A DNA stretch of 64,000 nt from Tropicimonas_B omnivorans (GTDB taxonomy: Bacteria; Pseudomonadota; Alphaproteobacteria; Rhodobacterales; Rhodobacteraceae): NCBI RefSeq assembly GCF_031846565.1, contig NZ_JAVRHL010000002.1:124001-188000 (forward strand). The letters run 5' to 3'. Position 1 is the first letter of the stretch; the number at the start of each line of letters is the position of its first letter. Of this stretch, positions 16,369 to 25,404 are shown one piece after another. The translations under genes and the position numbers were made by a program. Under the pieces are notes generated by a model. It worked only from the letters and a program-made list of their open reading frames with translations, ran no database searches and was not told the DNA's origin.

Positions 16369-17106
16369 ATGAGCGACGCTTCTATGACCGACGAGGACCT
16401 GCGCCGGGCCTATGCCCCGACCGGGCGGCTGCGCGTGGCGCTGAACCACGGCAACGCGGTTCTCGTGTCCCGCGACGAGAGCGGCACGGCGCACGGCATC
16501 AGCGTCGATCTGGCCCGCGCGCTGGCGGACCGTCTGGGGCTTCAGGCGGTCTTCCTCGACCATGAGCGCGCCGTCGAGGTCTCTTCCACGGCGGAAGATG
16601 ATCGCTGGGACGTCTGCTTTCTCGCCGTCGATCCCGACCGCGCGAAGACGATCCACTTCACGCATCCCTATATCCGTATCGAAGGCTGCTACCTCGCCGG
16701 CACGGAAACGGAGGTCGCGGACTCGAAGGCGCTCATCGCCGAGGGCCTGAAGGTCGGGACCGTGAAGGGAAGTGCCTACACGCTGCATCTGAAGCGGCAG
16801 CAGGGGGCCGAGAACCTTGTGGAGTACGATAACCTCGAAACGGCGCTCGTCGCGCTCGACGAGGGACAGGTCGCCGCCATCGCCGGCATCAGGGAGGCGA
16901 TGGAGACGAGAAGCGAGACCCGCCCGGGGACCCGCGTGCTCCAGCCACCCTTCATGGAGATCCGGCAGGCCATGGGTCTGCCGGCGGGCCGCCCCGACGC
17001 CGCCGCACATCTCGACGCCTTCGTGGCCGAGATGGCGAGGTCCGGCCGCGTGGGCGAGATCCTGGAGCGCCACGGCGTTTCGAAGGACTGCGCGATCGTG
17101 CCCTGA
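16369..17106 (+). CDS. Family 3 solute-binding-protein fold without signal peptide
   Basis: A 245-residue protein with the amino-acid-binding (SBP_bac_3) fold: GRLRVALNHGNAVLV, GISVDLARALADRLG and a central DVCFLAVDPDRAKTIHFTHP match the usual LRVG.., G.DVDLA.. and D.....T..R....F..P blocks. The N-terminus MSDASMTDEDLRRAYAPTG is polar, so the protein should stay in the cytoplasm. The start is fixed by GAGGGGAA upstream of ATG 16369. No permease or ATPase gene adjoins it. It may act as a ligand sensor, a cyclohexadienyl-dehydratase-like enzyme or an uncharacterised binding protein. Confidence 0.72.
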   Translation: MSDASMTDEDLRRAYAPTGRLRVALNHGNAVLVSRDESGTAHGISVDLARALADRLGLQAVFLDHERAVEVSSTAEDDRWDVCFLAVDPDRAKTIHFTHPYIRIEGCYLAGTETEVADSKALIAEGLKVGTVKGSAYTLHLKRQQGAENLVEYDNLETALVALDEGQVAAIAGIREAMETRSETRPGTRVLQPPFMEIRQAMGLPAGRPDAAAHLDAFVAEMARSGRVGEILERHGVSKDCAIVP

Positions 17107-17485
17107 AGCGCCCCGAGGCGCCCTTCCGGCAAGACGGACCGCCCGCGCCCTCGAAACCACCTCTCGACACCGCCGCGCCCGCCCTCCTGCGGGGCCGTGC
17201 CGAGCAGACCCAACCGCCCGCTCACCGAAAAGCCGTGAGACATCCCCCTTGGAGCGCTGATACAGGGTGCAAGGCGGAGCCGACCCTCATGCCAACGGCC
17301 ATCCGGATCGCAGACCGCACGGAAAGCCGGCCGCTGAGGCCGCGCAGCGAAGGTCCGCTTCGAGACCACACTGCCTGTTCCTCATGATGCATTCTGCCAC
17401 GCGTACGGCGCCTGGGGAAATTTAGATAACCTTAAGGATTTCCGCATTTCATACCCCTACGGAAGGGCGTCATGAAAGGAAGAAA
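17107..17485. other. Intergenic region, no gene seen
   Basis: 379 bp without a convincing coding frame. A short hairpin GCGCC-CCGA-GGCGC (17108-17121) follows the binding-protein stop. The last 90 bp are markedly AT-richer (around TTTAGATAACCTTAAGG, 17420-17436) and probably hold the promoter of the BLUF gene. Confidence 0.5.
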
Positions 17486-17917
17486 ATGTTGTATCATTGG
17501 CTTTACATCTCAACAGCGAAAGTTCTGCCGCGCTCCCCGGAGGACGTGATGATCTACCTTCATGCTCGCAATCGGAACGCCGATCTTGAGATCACCGGCT
17601 ATTTGCACCGGGAAAACGGATATTACACCCAGTATGTCGAAGGCCCTAAGAACGCTTTGGATCAACTGAAACTTCTCATTAACAAAGACTGGCGCCACGA
17701 AAATATTCGCTCGTTGAGCGAGGGCCATACCCCGGTCCGGCGCTTCTCGGGATGGGATATGGCGTTCACTGACGAAGAGATTTCGTCCTTCCGCGCCGTC
17801 CAAACAAGGTTTGGCTACGAGCCGGATATCAGTAAGGCTCCGGTACAAGAGATCCTGCACTTTATGGATCAGGCAGTTCTTAGCGGAGACGCCCAATCAG
17901 TAGCCGACGTGGCCTGA
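17486..17917 (+). CDS. BLUF-domain blue-light sensor protein
   Basis: A 143-residue protein consisting of one BLUF domain (about 1-95) and a short helical tail. BLUF domains bind FAD and sense blue light by hydrogen-bond switching. The required residues are visible: Tyr7 in WLYIS, Asn31 in RNRNADLEITGYL, Gln49 in YYTQYVEGP and Trp90/Met92 in FSGWDMAF. There is no output domain (no EAL, GGDEF or cyclase), so it must act on a partner protein. The gene has lower GC than its neighbours and is monocistronic, with GAAAGGAAG ahead of the ATG. FAD binding is a confident family inference; the partner is unknown. Confidence 0.9.
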   Translation: MLYHWLYISTAKVLPRSPEDVMIYLHARNRNADLEITGYLHRENGYYTQYVEGPKNALDQLKLLINKDWRHENIRSLSEGHTPVRRFSGWDMAFTDEEISSFRAVQTRFGYEPDISKAPVQEILHFMDQAVLSGDAQSVADVA

Positions 17918-18145
17918 GCGAATTCTCCTCGCACCTGCCTTGCGAATGACAAGAGAGCCAGCAGGGCCGACAGCCGCGTCCATCGCCGCATCGGGATGGT
18001 GGGGGCGCCTGCGAAAGGATCGGGAGACTGCGTCGCGGCAGGGCATGGATGCGCTGTATCCGGCGGATCGGACATGCCGCGACGTGTCTTGCCCGCTTTC
18101 CCGTTTCGTGGAAGTGGCAGAGCCATTCTGAAGCGGGACAAATCC

Positions 18146-18643
18146 ATGGAAGACGTGAAGATAGTCAGGCTCGGCGCAAAAGACCTGCCTCTGTTCAAGG
18201 CGATCCGCCTGGAATCCCTGCGTTGCTCTCCCTCGTCTTTCGCCAACACGGAAGCGGACTGGTTGCGGCTTCCGGACCCGGAATGGCTCAACCGGTTGAA
18301 GACCCCTGTCTATGCCGCGTTGAAAGGCGACGAGCCGGTGGGGATCATGGGGCTGTTGCTCCAGACCGGTGAAAAGAGGGCACATCGTGCAACGCTCGTC
18401 ATGGTCTACCTGCGCGAAAGCGAGCGCGGAGCCGGACTTGCGGACAGGCTGCTGAGCGCGGTGACAGCCTTCGCCGTGGGAAGCGGTGTTCGACAGCTCG
18501 AGCTGACCGTCAACGATGACAATGTCGCTGCTATTCGCTTCTACGAGCGCCATGGGTTCGAGCAAGCGGGCAGGGTTCCCCGTGCGCTGATCGAGGGCGG
18601 CCGGGACGTCGACGAATTGTTCATGGTTCGAAGATTGTCGTAG
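18146..18643 (+). CDS. GNAT family N-acetyltransferase
   Basis: A 165-residue acetyl-CoA-dependent transferase of the RimI-like GNAT family. The acetyl-CoA loop is RESERGAGLADRLLSAV, preceded by the strand ATLVMVYL. The C-terminal signature is LELTVNDDNVAAIRFYERHGFEQAG. ATG 18146 is taken because the region upstream is non-coding in character; an earlier frame start would add about 50 unrelated residues. The acceptor substrate is unknown. It is convergent with the next gene. Confidence 0.85.
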   Translation: MEDVKIVRLGAKDLPLFKAIRLESLRCSPSSFANTEADWLRLPDPEWLNRLKTPVYAALKGDEPVGIMGLLLQTGEKRAHRATLVMVYLRESERGAGLADRLLSAVTAFAVGSGVRQLELTVNDDNVAAIRFYERHGFEQAGRVPRALIEGGRDVDELFMVRRLS

Positions 18644-18686
18644 CTGACCGGCAGGCGAGCGTGGATCCGGTCCGGCGCGTTCGGGG

Positions 18687-19778
18687 TCAGGGCAGGCGGA
18701 GAGCCAGTTTCTCCGCCGTGGCCCGGTCGAAGGGCCCGATATGGCGGGTGTTCAGCCGGTCGTAGTCCTTCCAGTTCGTCGTGACGGCCCGGCAATGCCA
18801 GTAACCGCCATCCGGCACTGTCAGCCAGCGGGCGGGAAGGGGCATCTCCGGCCCATGCACCTCCCAGCCGCGGCGGGAGAGGACGGCGCCGGGACGCGCG
18901 CACCATTTGGGCGGGCAGGCGGGGTCGCCCTTGCGCAGGTGCGTGTGGTCCGCGTGACGCAGTGGCGCCGCCGCGCCATCGGGCGGCATCCGCCAGCGCC
19001 CCTCCACCATCGCCCAACCGGTGCGGGCCGCGGCGGCATGGTCGAAGATGCTCTTTCCTTCGGTCCAGACCAGCTCGTCGAGATCCGCGGACAGGACGGC
19101 GCGGGCGCGGGCGAGAAAGCGGATCCGGGCGAGGTTCAGCATCGCGGGTTGCAGGAACTTAGCCCCGCCCCCGCCGCGTCTGGCCCGAACCGGTCCGTAG
19201 GGCTGCGGTGCGAGCAGAACCGCTCCGGCCTTCAGCCCCGCGCGCTCCATCGTGTCGAGAATGGCCTCGGGGGGGTAGTCGTCCGAGCCGTTGTCGATCA
19301 CCAGCATCGCCTCCAGCCCCTGTTCGGCGACGTGAAATCGGGCCCAGTCCGCGATCCATTCCAGACGGTTGTTGCGTGAGATGTGGACGGAGGCGTCGAG
19401 CCCCTCGAAGGCATCCGTCTGAAGGGGGCCGACGGCGCAGTCCGCATGCCAGCCTTCGTGCGACACCGAAAGGCGCCGGCCCGTCTGCCCAAGCCGTGCG
19501 ATATCGTAGCGACGGTGTCTCTGAATACCCTTGAGGCGAACCGGGGTTCCGTCGAGTTCGAGGGTCTTCAGCAGGGGCGAGAGGTTGAGCAGTTTCGGGC
19601 AGATGAGCCATGTCTCGCGACCGACCGTCAACGCATCGTACCAGAGCGTTTCCCGATCATAGGCCGCGGCGAAGCCCTCCCCTTGCGCCGCCGGCGCCAC
19701 GGCATCCCGTCGTGCGAGGCCGCTGCCGGCAAGGGACAGGGCGTTCAGGCGATGGAGGGAGAAGGCGGCACCGGTCAT
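18687..19778 (-). CDS. Glycosyltransferase family 2-like protein
   Basis: A 363-residue soluble protein. A central block ISRNNRLEWIADWARFHV, GLEAMLVIDNGSDDYPPEAI and RAVLSADLDELVWTEG resembles the Glyco_tranf_2_4 type of nucleotide-diphospho-sugar transferase, in which the D.D stretch (SADLDEL) binds the metal. The C-terminus HCRAVTTNWKDYDRLNTRH is conserved in look but not identified. ATG 19778 has GGGAGG 5 nt upstream. Acceptor and pathway are unknown, and no polysaccharide cluster adjoins it. Confidence 0.65.
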   Translation of the reverse strand: MTGAAFSLHRLNALSLAGSGLARRDAVAPAAQGEGFAAAYDRETLWYDALTVGRETWLICPKLLNLSPLLKTLELDGTPVRLKGIQRHRRYDIARLGQTGRRLSVSHEGWHADCAVGPLQTDAFEGLDASVHISRNNRLEWIADWARFHVAEQGLEAMLVIDNGSDDYPPEAILDTMERAGLKAGAVLLAPQPYGPVRARRGGGGAKFLQPAMLNLARIRFLARARAVLSADLDELVWTEGKSIFDHAAAARTGWAMVEGRWRMPPDGAAAPLRHADHTHLRKGDPACPPKWCARPGAVLSRRGWEVHGPEMPLPARWLTVPDGGYWHCRAVTTNWKDYDRLNTRHIGPFDRATAEKLALRLP

Positions 19779-20133
19779 GCGGCCTCCCATAGACGAGGCG
19801 GCGGCCGGCCGGAAGGGAGAGAGGGAGGGGAGGGCCGATCGCATGGTCCGCGGCTGGCCGCCTTTGACTGATACGCGGAAGGCGCCCTCCCGAAGGGGAG
19901 GCTCTTTGCGCGGCGTTCCAGGCGCAGACGCGGCGCACAAGCGGATCCGAGTGCCGGTCGCCTTCCGGGCGTAGACGCCACCCCGACCTGCGCGGCATTC
20001 GCCCGGGACGCCGGCGATCCACCGCCGCGTGAGACGGCCGCTGCCGGTCGATCCCTTGCGCTCGGGCGGTGAAAGTCCACGTTTGGGGGAAGGGGGCACA
20101 GGCCCCGGCCAGCATCCAAAGGGGAGCCCCGAC
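19779..20133. other. Divergent intergenic region, no gene seen
   Basis: 355 bp between divergently transcribed glycosyltransferase and epimerase genes. Frames that are open here look like GC-rich noise (Arg/Pro/Gly-rich, no family resemblance). It presumably contains both promoters, but no convincing -35/-10 pair was recognised. Confidence 0.45.
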
Positions 20134-21150
20134 ATGCCGAAGACGGTCCTTCTGACCGGAATAACCGGATTTATCGCCAAGCATGTCGCGAAGGAGCTGT
20201 TGATGGCCGGTCATACCGTGCGCGGCTCCCTGCGCAGTCCGAACCGGGCCGAGGAAGTTCGAGAGGCGCTGCGTCCCGTGCTCGACGATCCAGACGCCCT
20301 GGACAGGTTGTCCTTCGTCGAACTCGATCTGACCCGCGATGATGGCTGGGCTGCCGCGATGGAAGGGGTCGACGCGCTGATCCACACTGCATCCCCCTTC
20401 CCGATGAGCCAGCCGGGTGATCCCGAGGAGCTGATACGTCCGGCGGTAGATGGTGCGATGCGGGCCCTGTCGGCGGCGCATGCGGCGGGCGTGGAACGGG
20501 TCGTGATGACCTCCTCCAGCGTCGCGATCATGTATTGCGGCAAGGATTCGGGCAGCACCCTGGGGGAGGGGGACTGGACCGATCCGGAGCACCCGACCGC
20601 CAATGCCTACGCCAAGTCGAAGACGCTTGCGGAGCGCGCCGCCTGGGATTTCGTCGGCAAGACGCCGGGGATGAAGCTGACGACGGTCAATCCGGGCCTC
20701 GTCGCCGGCATCCCGCTCGACGACCATTACGGCACCTCCCTGCGCCTCGTGGAACGGTTCCTCAGCGGGAAAGACCCGATGGTCCCCGATGTCGGAATGC
20801 CCGTCGTGGACGTGGAGGATGTCGCGCGGCTCCATGTCCGGGCGCTGGACTATGACAGCTCCATCGGACACCGCCTGATCGCCTCGTCCCGCTGGCTGTC
20901 TCTCATCGACATCGCCCAGCATCTCGCCAGCCTTTTCCCCGAGCGCGGCATTCCGAAGCGCCGTGCGCCCACTTTCGCCCTGCGGATCATGGGGATCTTC
21001 GACCCCACCGTTCGGCAGATCGTGCCGACCGTGGGGTATCACTACAAGGTCGATACGAGTGCGGCGAACGCGGTGCTGGGGCGGGAGTTCGTACCCGCCA
21101 AGGCCGCCATCGAGAAAAGCGCACGCTATCTCACGGAGCGGCCGGCCTAG
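20134..21150 (+). CDS. NAD(P)-dependent epimerase/dehydratase, dihydroflavonol-reductase-like
   Basis: A 338-residue extended short-chain dehydrogenase. The nucleotide-binding loop is TGITGFIAKHVAKELL (8-23), the catalytic Ser lies in VMTSSSVAIMY (about 125-134) and Tyr159/Lys163 form the YxxxK pair in NAYAKSKTLAERAAW. HTASPFPM is the typical segment of DFR/cinnamoyl-CoA-reductase-like enzymes. These reduce aldehydes or ketones with NADPH; the natural substrate is not evident. GGGGAG precedes the ATG. Monocistronic by position. Confidence 0.85.
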   Translation: MPKTVLLTGITGFIAKHVAKELLMAGHTVRGSLRSPNRAEEVREALRPVLDDPDALDRLSFVELDLTRDDGWAAAMEGVDALIHTASPFPMSQPGDPEELIRPAVDGAMRALSAAHAAGVERVVMTSSSVAIMYCGKDSGSTLGEGDWTDPEHPTANAYAKSKTLAERAAWDFVGKTPGMKLTTVNPGLVAGIPLDDHYGTSLRLVERFLSGKDPMVPDVGMPVVDVEDVARLHVRALDYDSSIGHRLIASSRWLSLIDIAQHLASLFPERGIPKRRAPTFALRIMGIFDPTVRQIVPTVGYHYKVDTSAANAVLGREFVPAKAAIEKSARYLTERPA

Positions 21151-21263
21151 GGCCTTCCGGCGGCACCGACCCGCCTGCGCCGCGGACGAACGCGGAGTTC
21201 CCGGAGGGGACCTTGACGCAGTCGAACCCGGGCACGGGCGACGAGAGGGTGTTTCTGGGCGGA

Positions 21264-21989
21264 CTAGAGTCGCGAGAGCGCCGCGATCAAACGCGCCCGG
21301 GCCGGAGGCAGCGGGCGCTCGCCGAGGGACGGGCGGAGGCGGGTTTCGAGGAAATGGCCGGTGGTCCTCAGGCCTTCCAGGATTTCTGACGTATCCCGCG
21401 GCGGCTCCCCCATCAGGGCGGGCGGCAGCGGGAGCAGACGGTCCGCCCATTCGCCCGCGCCCATGCGGCTGACGGCTCGGCCGGTGCGCGGGCTGACATA
21501 GGAGAGGTCGTTGGCGTTGCCGCCGGCGGCGCAGGTCGAGAAATCGAGGCCGAAGCCCATTTCCTCCAGCAGCGCCAGCTCCCATCGCAAGTAGGCGTAG
21601 GGCCAGCTGGGGGAGGTTCCGAGCAGATCCAGCACCGTGATGGTCTGGGCGTAGAACCTCGGATATGCGGCGCGTTCGGGCAGGGCGAAGGCAGCGAGCG
21701 CGGTCACCGCACTCAGGCCCGCCAGGGCCGCCCTGTCGGACATCACGGCGGCGGAGCGGCTCTTCACCGGCTCGACGGTAAAGTTGCCCATGTGATCCTC
21801 GAGCCGTGCGCGCCATGTCACCGACAGCTGCGCGCCGGGCTGGAGGATCGGAGCCAGACGCCGGGAGCCACCGCCCCGGACAACGCCGACATGCCGGCCT
21901 CGGGAGGGGGTGAAGATCTCCGCGATGGCGTTGCCCTCGGCATGGCGCCGTATGCTCAGAAGCGCTCCCTCGTCCTGCCACTCGATCAT
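21264..21989 (-). CDS. recO: DNA repair protein RecO
   Basis: A 241-residue RecO. The N-terminal OB fold begins IEWQDEGALLSIRRHAEGNAI; the helical domain and zinc-region remnant contain LDFSTCAAGGNANDLSYVSP, as usual for alphaproteobacteria. RecO loads RecA on SSB-coated single strands with RecF/RecR. It is the last gene of the leftward pdxJ-to-recO block, 27 bp after the DUF1491 gene. Confidence 0.92.
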   Translation of the reverse strand: MIEWQDEGALLSIRRHAEGNAIAEIFTPSRGRHVGVVRGGGSRRLAPILQPGAQLSVTWRARLEDHMGNFTVEPVKSRSAAVMSDRAALAGLSAVTALAAFALPERAAYPRFYAQTITVLDLLGTSPSWPYAYLRWELALLEEMGFGLDFSTCAAGGNANDLSYVSPRTGRAVSRMGAGEWADRLLPLPPALMGEPPRDTSEILEGLRTTGHFLETRLRPSLGERPLPPARARLIAALSRL

Positions 21990-22016
21990 GGAACCCGTCC
22001 GGTGAGGCGGCCGTCG

Positions 22017-22346
22017 TCAGTCGAGGCCGGGTGCGTCAAGCATATGCCGCCCGGCGCGATCCTCCACCTCGATCACCCAGATATCGGGGTCGAACCGCCG
22101 CTGCGAGGACAGGACGGCGTCCACGTCGGCCTCTGCCCCTTCCGCAATCACATCCCACGGTCGCGTGTTGTCCATCGCCGTGATGCGCTGGAAGGCTCGG
22201 GCGGTGCCGTCGAGCGGGTTCAGCTTGACGAGGATGGCGCCCGCTGTCGGGTCCCCCCGTGCGACGATGAAGGCGGGGATGACCTCGATACGGAGACGCG
22301 TGAGATAGGCGTCCACCCAAACATGCGTCGCGAGACGGGGGCTCAT
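22017..22346 (-). CDS. DUF1491 family protein
   Basis: A 109-residue alphaproteobacterial protein of unknown function. It begins MSPRLATHVWVDAYLTRLRIE and contains DIWVIEVEDRAGRHMLD, both typical of DUF1491, which commonly lies between era and recO. No catalytic motif or signal peptide is seen. Its conserved position suggests a housekeeping link to ribosome maturation or repair, but nothing in the sequence shows this. Confidence 0.85.
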   Translation of the reverse strand: MSPRLATHVWVDAYLTRLRIEVIPAFIVARGDPTAGAILVKLNPLDGTARAFQRITAMDNTRPWDVIAEGAEADVDAVLSSQRRFDPDIWVIEVEDRAGRHMLDAPGLD

Positions 22347-22475
22347 GCCGGGGCTCTGCGCAAACGGGCGAAACTGAACGAATTTCCTGCGAAAATTCGG
22401 TCCGATTCTTCGCTGAAGGATCGTTCATCGGAAGGGCTTCGCGGCAACACTATCGCCAAACCCTCAAAAGATGCC

Positions 22476-23408
22476 TCATCCATCGCCATCGCTGAAATCG
22501 AGGCCCATCTCGGAATAGCGCTCACGTTCGTTCAGCCAGTCCGGCCGGACCTTCACCTGCAGGAAAAGGTGGACGCGGCGACCGAGGAACTCTTCCAGTT
22601 CCGTTCGCGCGGCCAGGCCCACGGCCTTCGTCGTCTCGCCCTTGTGACCGAGCACGATGCCCTTGTGACCGTCCCGCATGACGTAGATCACCTGATCGAT
22701 ACGGGCGGAGCCATCCTTGCGCTCTTCCCAATTCTCGGTCTCCACCGTGAGCTGGTAGGGCAGTTCCTGGTGGAGGCGCAGGGTCAGCTTCTCCCGCGTG
22801 ATCTCTGCCGCGATCATGCGCATCGGCAGATCGGCGATCTGGTCCTCGGGGTAAAGCCAGGGGCTCTCCGGCACTTCGGCGGCCAGCCAGTCGCGCAGGT
22901 CCTGCACGCCATGCCCTTTTTCTGCAGAAATCAGGAATGTCCTGGCGAAGGGATAGGCGTCGTTCAGTTTCTGAGTCAGCGCGAGCAGCGTTTCGGCCTT
23001 CACCCGATCGATCTTGTTGATGGCAAGGGCCACGGGGGCAGTGCCGCTCCGGTCGTTCAGGGATTCGACGATCGCGCGGACGCCCTCCGTCAGCCCGCGA
23101 TGCGCCTCGACGAGCAGGACCACGACGTCGGCATCCGCGGCGCCGGACCAGGCCGCGGCGACCATCGCACGATCGAGCCTGCGACGGGGGCGGAAGAGGC
23201 CGGGCGTGTCGACGAAGACGATCTGGGAGGCGCCCTCCATCGCGATGCCGCGGATGCGGGCCCGGGTGGTCTGCACCTTGTGGGTGACGATGGAGACCTT
23301 GGCCCCCACCATGCGGTTCAGCAGCGTGGACTTGCCCGCATTCGGCTCGCCGATCAGGGCGACGAAGCCCGCCCGCGTTCCGGTCGTGGCGGTTTGTTCA
23401 TCGCTCAT
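22476..23408 (-). CDS. era: GTPase Era
   Basis: A 310-residue GTPase that binds the 3' end of 16S rRNA and checks 30S assembly. G1 is GEPNAGKST (about 20-28), the G2 region is VQTTRARIRGI, G3 is DTPGL, G4 is NKID and G5 is SAEKGHG. The C-terminal KH domain carries GHKGETTKAVG. It overlaps rnc by 11 bp, the usual rnc-era coupling. Confidence 0.95.
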   Translation of the reverse strand: MSDEQTATTGTRAGFVALIGEPNAGKSTLLNRMVGAKVSIVTHKVQTTRARIRGIAMEGASQIVFVDTPGLFRPRRRLDRAMVAAAWSGAADADVVVLLVEAHRGLTEGVRAIVESLNDRSGTAPVALAINKIDRVKAETLLALTQKLNDAYPFARTFLISAEKGHGVQDLRDWLAAEVPESPWLYPEDQIADLPMRMIAAEITREKLTLRLHQELPYQLTVETENWEERKDGSARIDQVIYVMRDGHKGIVLGHKGETTKAVGLAARTELEEFLGRRVHLFLQVKVRPDWLNERERYSEMGLDFSDGDG

Positions 23409-24090
23409 CGGTGGTCTCCAGATTGTCCAGCAGGGCCTCGGCGGCGGCGCGTTCGGCCTGCCGCTTGGATCCGCCCTTCGCCTCTGCCCGCGCGCCGTTA
23501 GCGAGCTCGGCCGCGATTGTGAAGGTGCGGGCGTGGTCGGGGCCTTCCTGATCTATCAGGGTATAGTTCGGCAGGGGCAGCCGGCGGGCCTGGGCCCATT
23601 CCTGAAGGGCGGTCTTGGGATCGCGCGCCTCGGCCTCGACGGTCGACAGCCGCGGTGCCCAGAGCCGCTCGACGACGGCGCGGGCGGCGTCGAAACCGGC
23701 ATCGAGATAGATCGCGCCGAGGACCGCCTCCATGCTGTCCCCGAGCGCCGAATCCCGGCGCTTGCCGCCCGTGATCCGCTCGCCCCGGCCGAGCCGCATC
23801 GCGTCCCCGAGGTCGAGGGACCGGGCGACGTCGGCGCAGGTCTCCTTGCGCACGAGCACGTTGTATCGCGGCGCGAGGATGCCCTCACCGGCCTCCGCGA
23901 AGGTGCGGTAGAGCATGTCGGCGATGGAGAGGTTCAGGACGCGGTCGCCGAGGAATTCCAGTCGCTGGTTGGAGGGCCTCTGATCGGTCGTCATCGAGGG
24001 ATGCGTCACGGCAAGGACGAGCAGTTCGGGCTGGGCGAACTCATGCCCGAGCCGGCGCTCGAAGGCCTTCAGCTCCGTCGAGAGCTTCAT
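23398..24090 (-). CDS. rnc: Ribonuclease III
   Basis: A 230-residue endoribonuclease that cleaves double-stranded RNA, including rRNA precursors. The signature NQRLEFLGDRVLNL (41-54) supplies Glu45 and Asp49, and GDSMEAVLGAIYLDAG supplies the second acidic pair. The C-terminal dsRNA-binding domain (about 155-230) ends GGSKRQAERAAAEALLDNL. ATG 24090 overlaps the lepB stop as ATGA. Hairpins further right in this window are plausible RNase III targets. Confidence 0.95.
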   Translation of the reverse strand: MKLSTELKAFERRLGHEFAQPELLVLAVTHPSMTTDQRPSNQRLEFLGDRVLNLSIADMLYRTFAEAGEGILAPRYNVLVRKETCADVARSLDLGDAMRLGRGERITGGKRRDSALGDSMEAVLGAIYLDAGFDAARAVVERLWAPRLSTVEAEARDPKTALQEWAQARRLPLPNYTLIDQEGPDHARTFTIAAELANGARAEAKGGSKRQAERAAAEALLDNLETTDER

Positions 24091-24875
24091 ACGATCTCCT
24101 CGAAGAAGCGATCGGCCCGCCACGTCCAGAAGAAGAAGAGCGAGCGCCCGGCGGCGGAGAAGATGACCCGGTCCGCCCGGCCGATCAGGTTCTCGGCCGG
24201 CACCATGCCGACACCGCGCGCGAGCTGGTCCACGCGGCTGTCGGTCGAGTTGTCCCGGTTGTCGCCCATGAAGAAATAGTGGCCCTCGGGCACGGTGTAG
24301 ACCGGCGTGTTGTCGTTCGGGCCCATGCCGATGTTGAGGATCGAATGGGAGACGCCGTTCGGCAGCGTTTCGGTGAACTTTTCCTTGATGCAGGTGCCGC
24401 CCTGACCGACGGGGCCGTTGGCGCAGCGCGGGGTCAGGCGCTGGGGACCCTGCGGCGCCATCACCTCGTCGAACGTTCCGTCCGGTTCGGTCTGCACCTC
24501 TTCGCCGTTGAGGTAGAGGATGCCGTCCCGCATCTGGATCCGGTCGCCGGGAAGGCCGATCAGCCGCTTGATGAAGTCGGTCCCGTTCACCGGGTGACGG
24601 AAGACGACGACGTCGCCGCGTTCGGGCTCGGAGGAGACCCAGCGCCCGTCGATGAAGGTGCAGAGCGAGAAGGGACAGGAATACTGCGAATACCCGTAGG
24701 CGAACTTGTTGACGAACAGGAAATCCCCGATCAGCAGGGTGTCCTTCATCGAGCCCGAGGGAATCCAGAAGGGCTGGAACAGCAGCGTCCTGAAGACTCC
24801 CGCGATCAGCAGGGCATAGACGACCGTCTTGACGGTTTCCCACAGGCCGTCCTTGACCTCTGCCTTGCTCGTCAT
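24087..24875 (-). CDS. lepB: Signal peptidase I
   Basis: A 262-residue membrane protease that removes signal peptides at the periplasmic face. One N-terminal membrane helix (about 15-33) is followed by WIPSGSMKDTL with catalytic Ser42, then DFIKRLIGLPGD with general-base Lys103, and GDNRDNSTDSR near the C-terminus. ATG 24875 gives the normal family N-terminus MTSKAEVKDGL; an in-frame ATG 28 codons upstream adds an unlikely basic stretch. The likely order is acpS, lepB, rnc, era. Confidence 0.95.
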   Translation of the reverse strand: MTSKAEVKDGLWETVKTVVYALLIAGVFRTLLFQPFWIPSGSMKDTLLIGDFLFVNKFAYGYSQYSCPFSLCTFIDGRWVSSEPERGDVVVFRHPVNGTDFIKRLIGLPGDRIQMRDGILYLNGEEVQTEPDGTFDEVMAPQGPQRLTPRCANGPVGQGGTCIKEKFTETLPNGVSHSILNIGMGPNDNTPVYTVPEGHYFFMGDNRDNSTDSRVDQLARGVGMVPAENLIGRADRVIFSAAGRSLFFFWTWRADRFFEEIV

Positions 24876-24999
24876 GACGCGTCGCCCCTGCCTTTGGAAA
24901 TTGCGCCCCGGCGCGGCCGGGGTTTCGCGTCTCTTGGTCCGCAGGGGCTGGGCTGTCAAGCGCGGCCCGGGCGTGCGTGAAGACGGCCGGCCGCGTGGG

Positions 25000-25404
25000 T
25001 CACGTCGGTCGCGGGCGCGCCTCGATGACCACGAAGGCCTGCGCCCAGGGGTGATCGTCGGTCAGGGTGACATGAACGATGGCCTCGTGCCCCTCGGGCG
25101 TCATGCCGGCAAGGCGCTCGGCGGCCCAGCCGGTGAGATGCATGACAGGCTGTCCGGTGGACAGGTTGGAGACGGACATGTCCTTCCAGGCGATCCCCAT
25201 GCGAAGGCCGGTGCCGAGCGCTTTCGAGCAGGCTTCCTTGGCAGCCCAGCGTTTGGCGTAGGTGCCGGCCGTGTCCCGCCGACGCTCCGCCTTGCGCTGT
25301 TCGGTCTCGGTGAAGACACGGTTGCGGAACCGGTCGCCGAAGCGCTCCAGCGTCGCCGCGATGCGGTCGATATTCGCAAGATCGGTGCCGATTCCCAGGA
25401 TCAT
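25000..25404 (-). CDS. acpS: Holo-[acyl-carrier-protein] synthase
   Basis: A 134-residue AcpS that transfers 4'-phosphopantetheine from CoA to acyl carrier protein. GIGTDLANIDRI contains the Mg ligand Asp8 and the segment KRWAAKEACSKALGTG contains Glu57. The start at ATG 25404 gives the family-typical MILGIGTD. It lies 124 bp ahead of lepB. In relatives pdxJ usually adjoins acpS; here about 400 bp of non-coding DNA and two CAP genes intervene. Confidence 0.95.
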   Translation of the reverse strand: MILGIGTDLANIDRIAATLERFGDRFRNRVFTETEQRKAERRRDTAGTYAKRWAAKEACSKALGTGLRMGIAWKDMSVSNLSTGQPVMHLTGWAAERLAGMTPEGHEAIVHVTLTDDHPWAQAFVVIEARPRPT

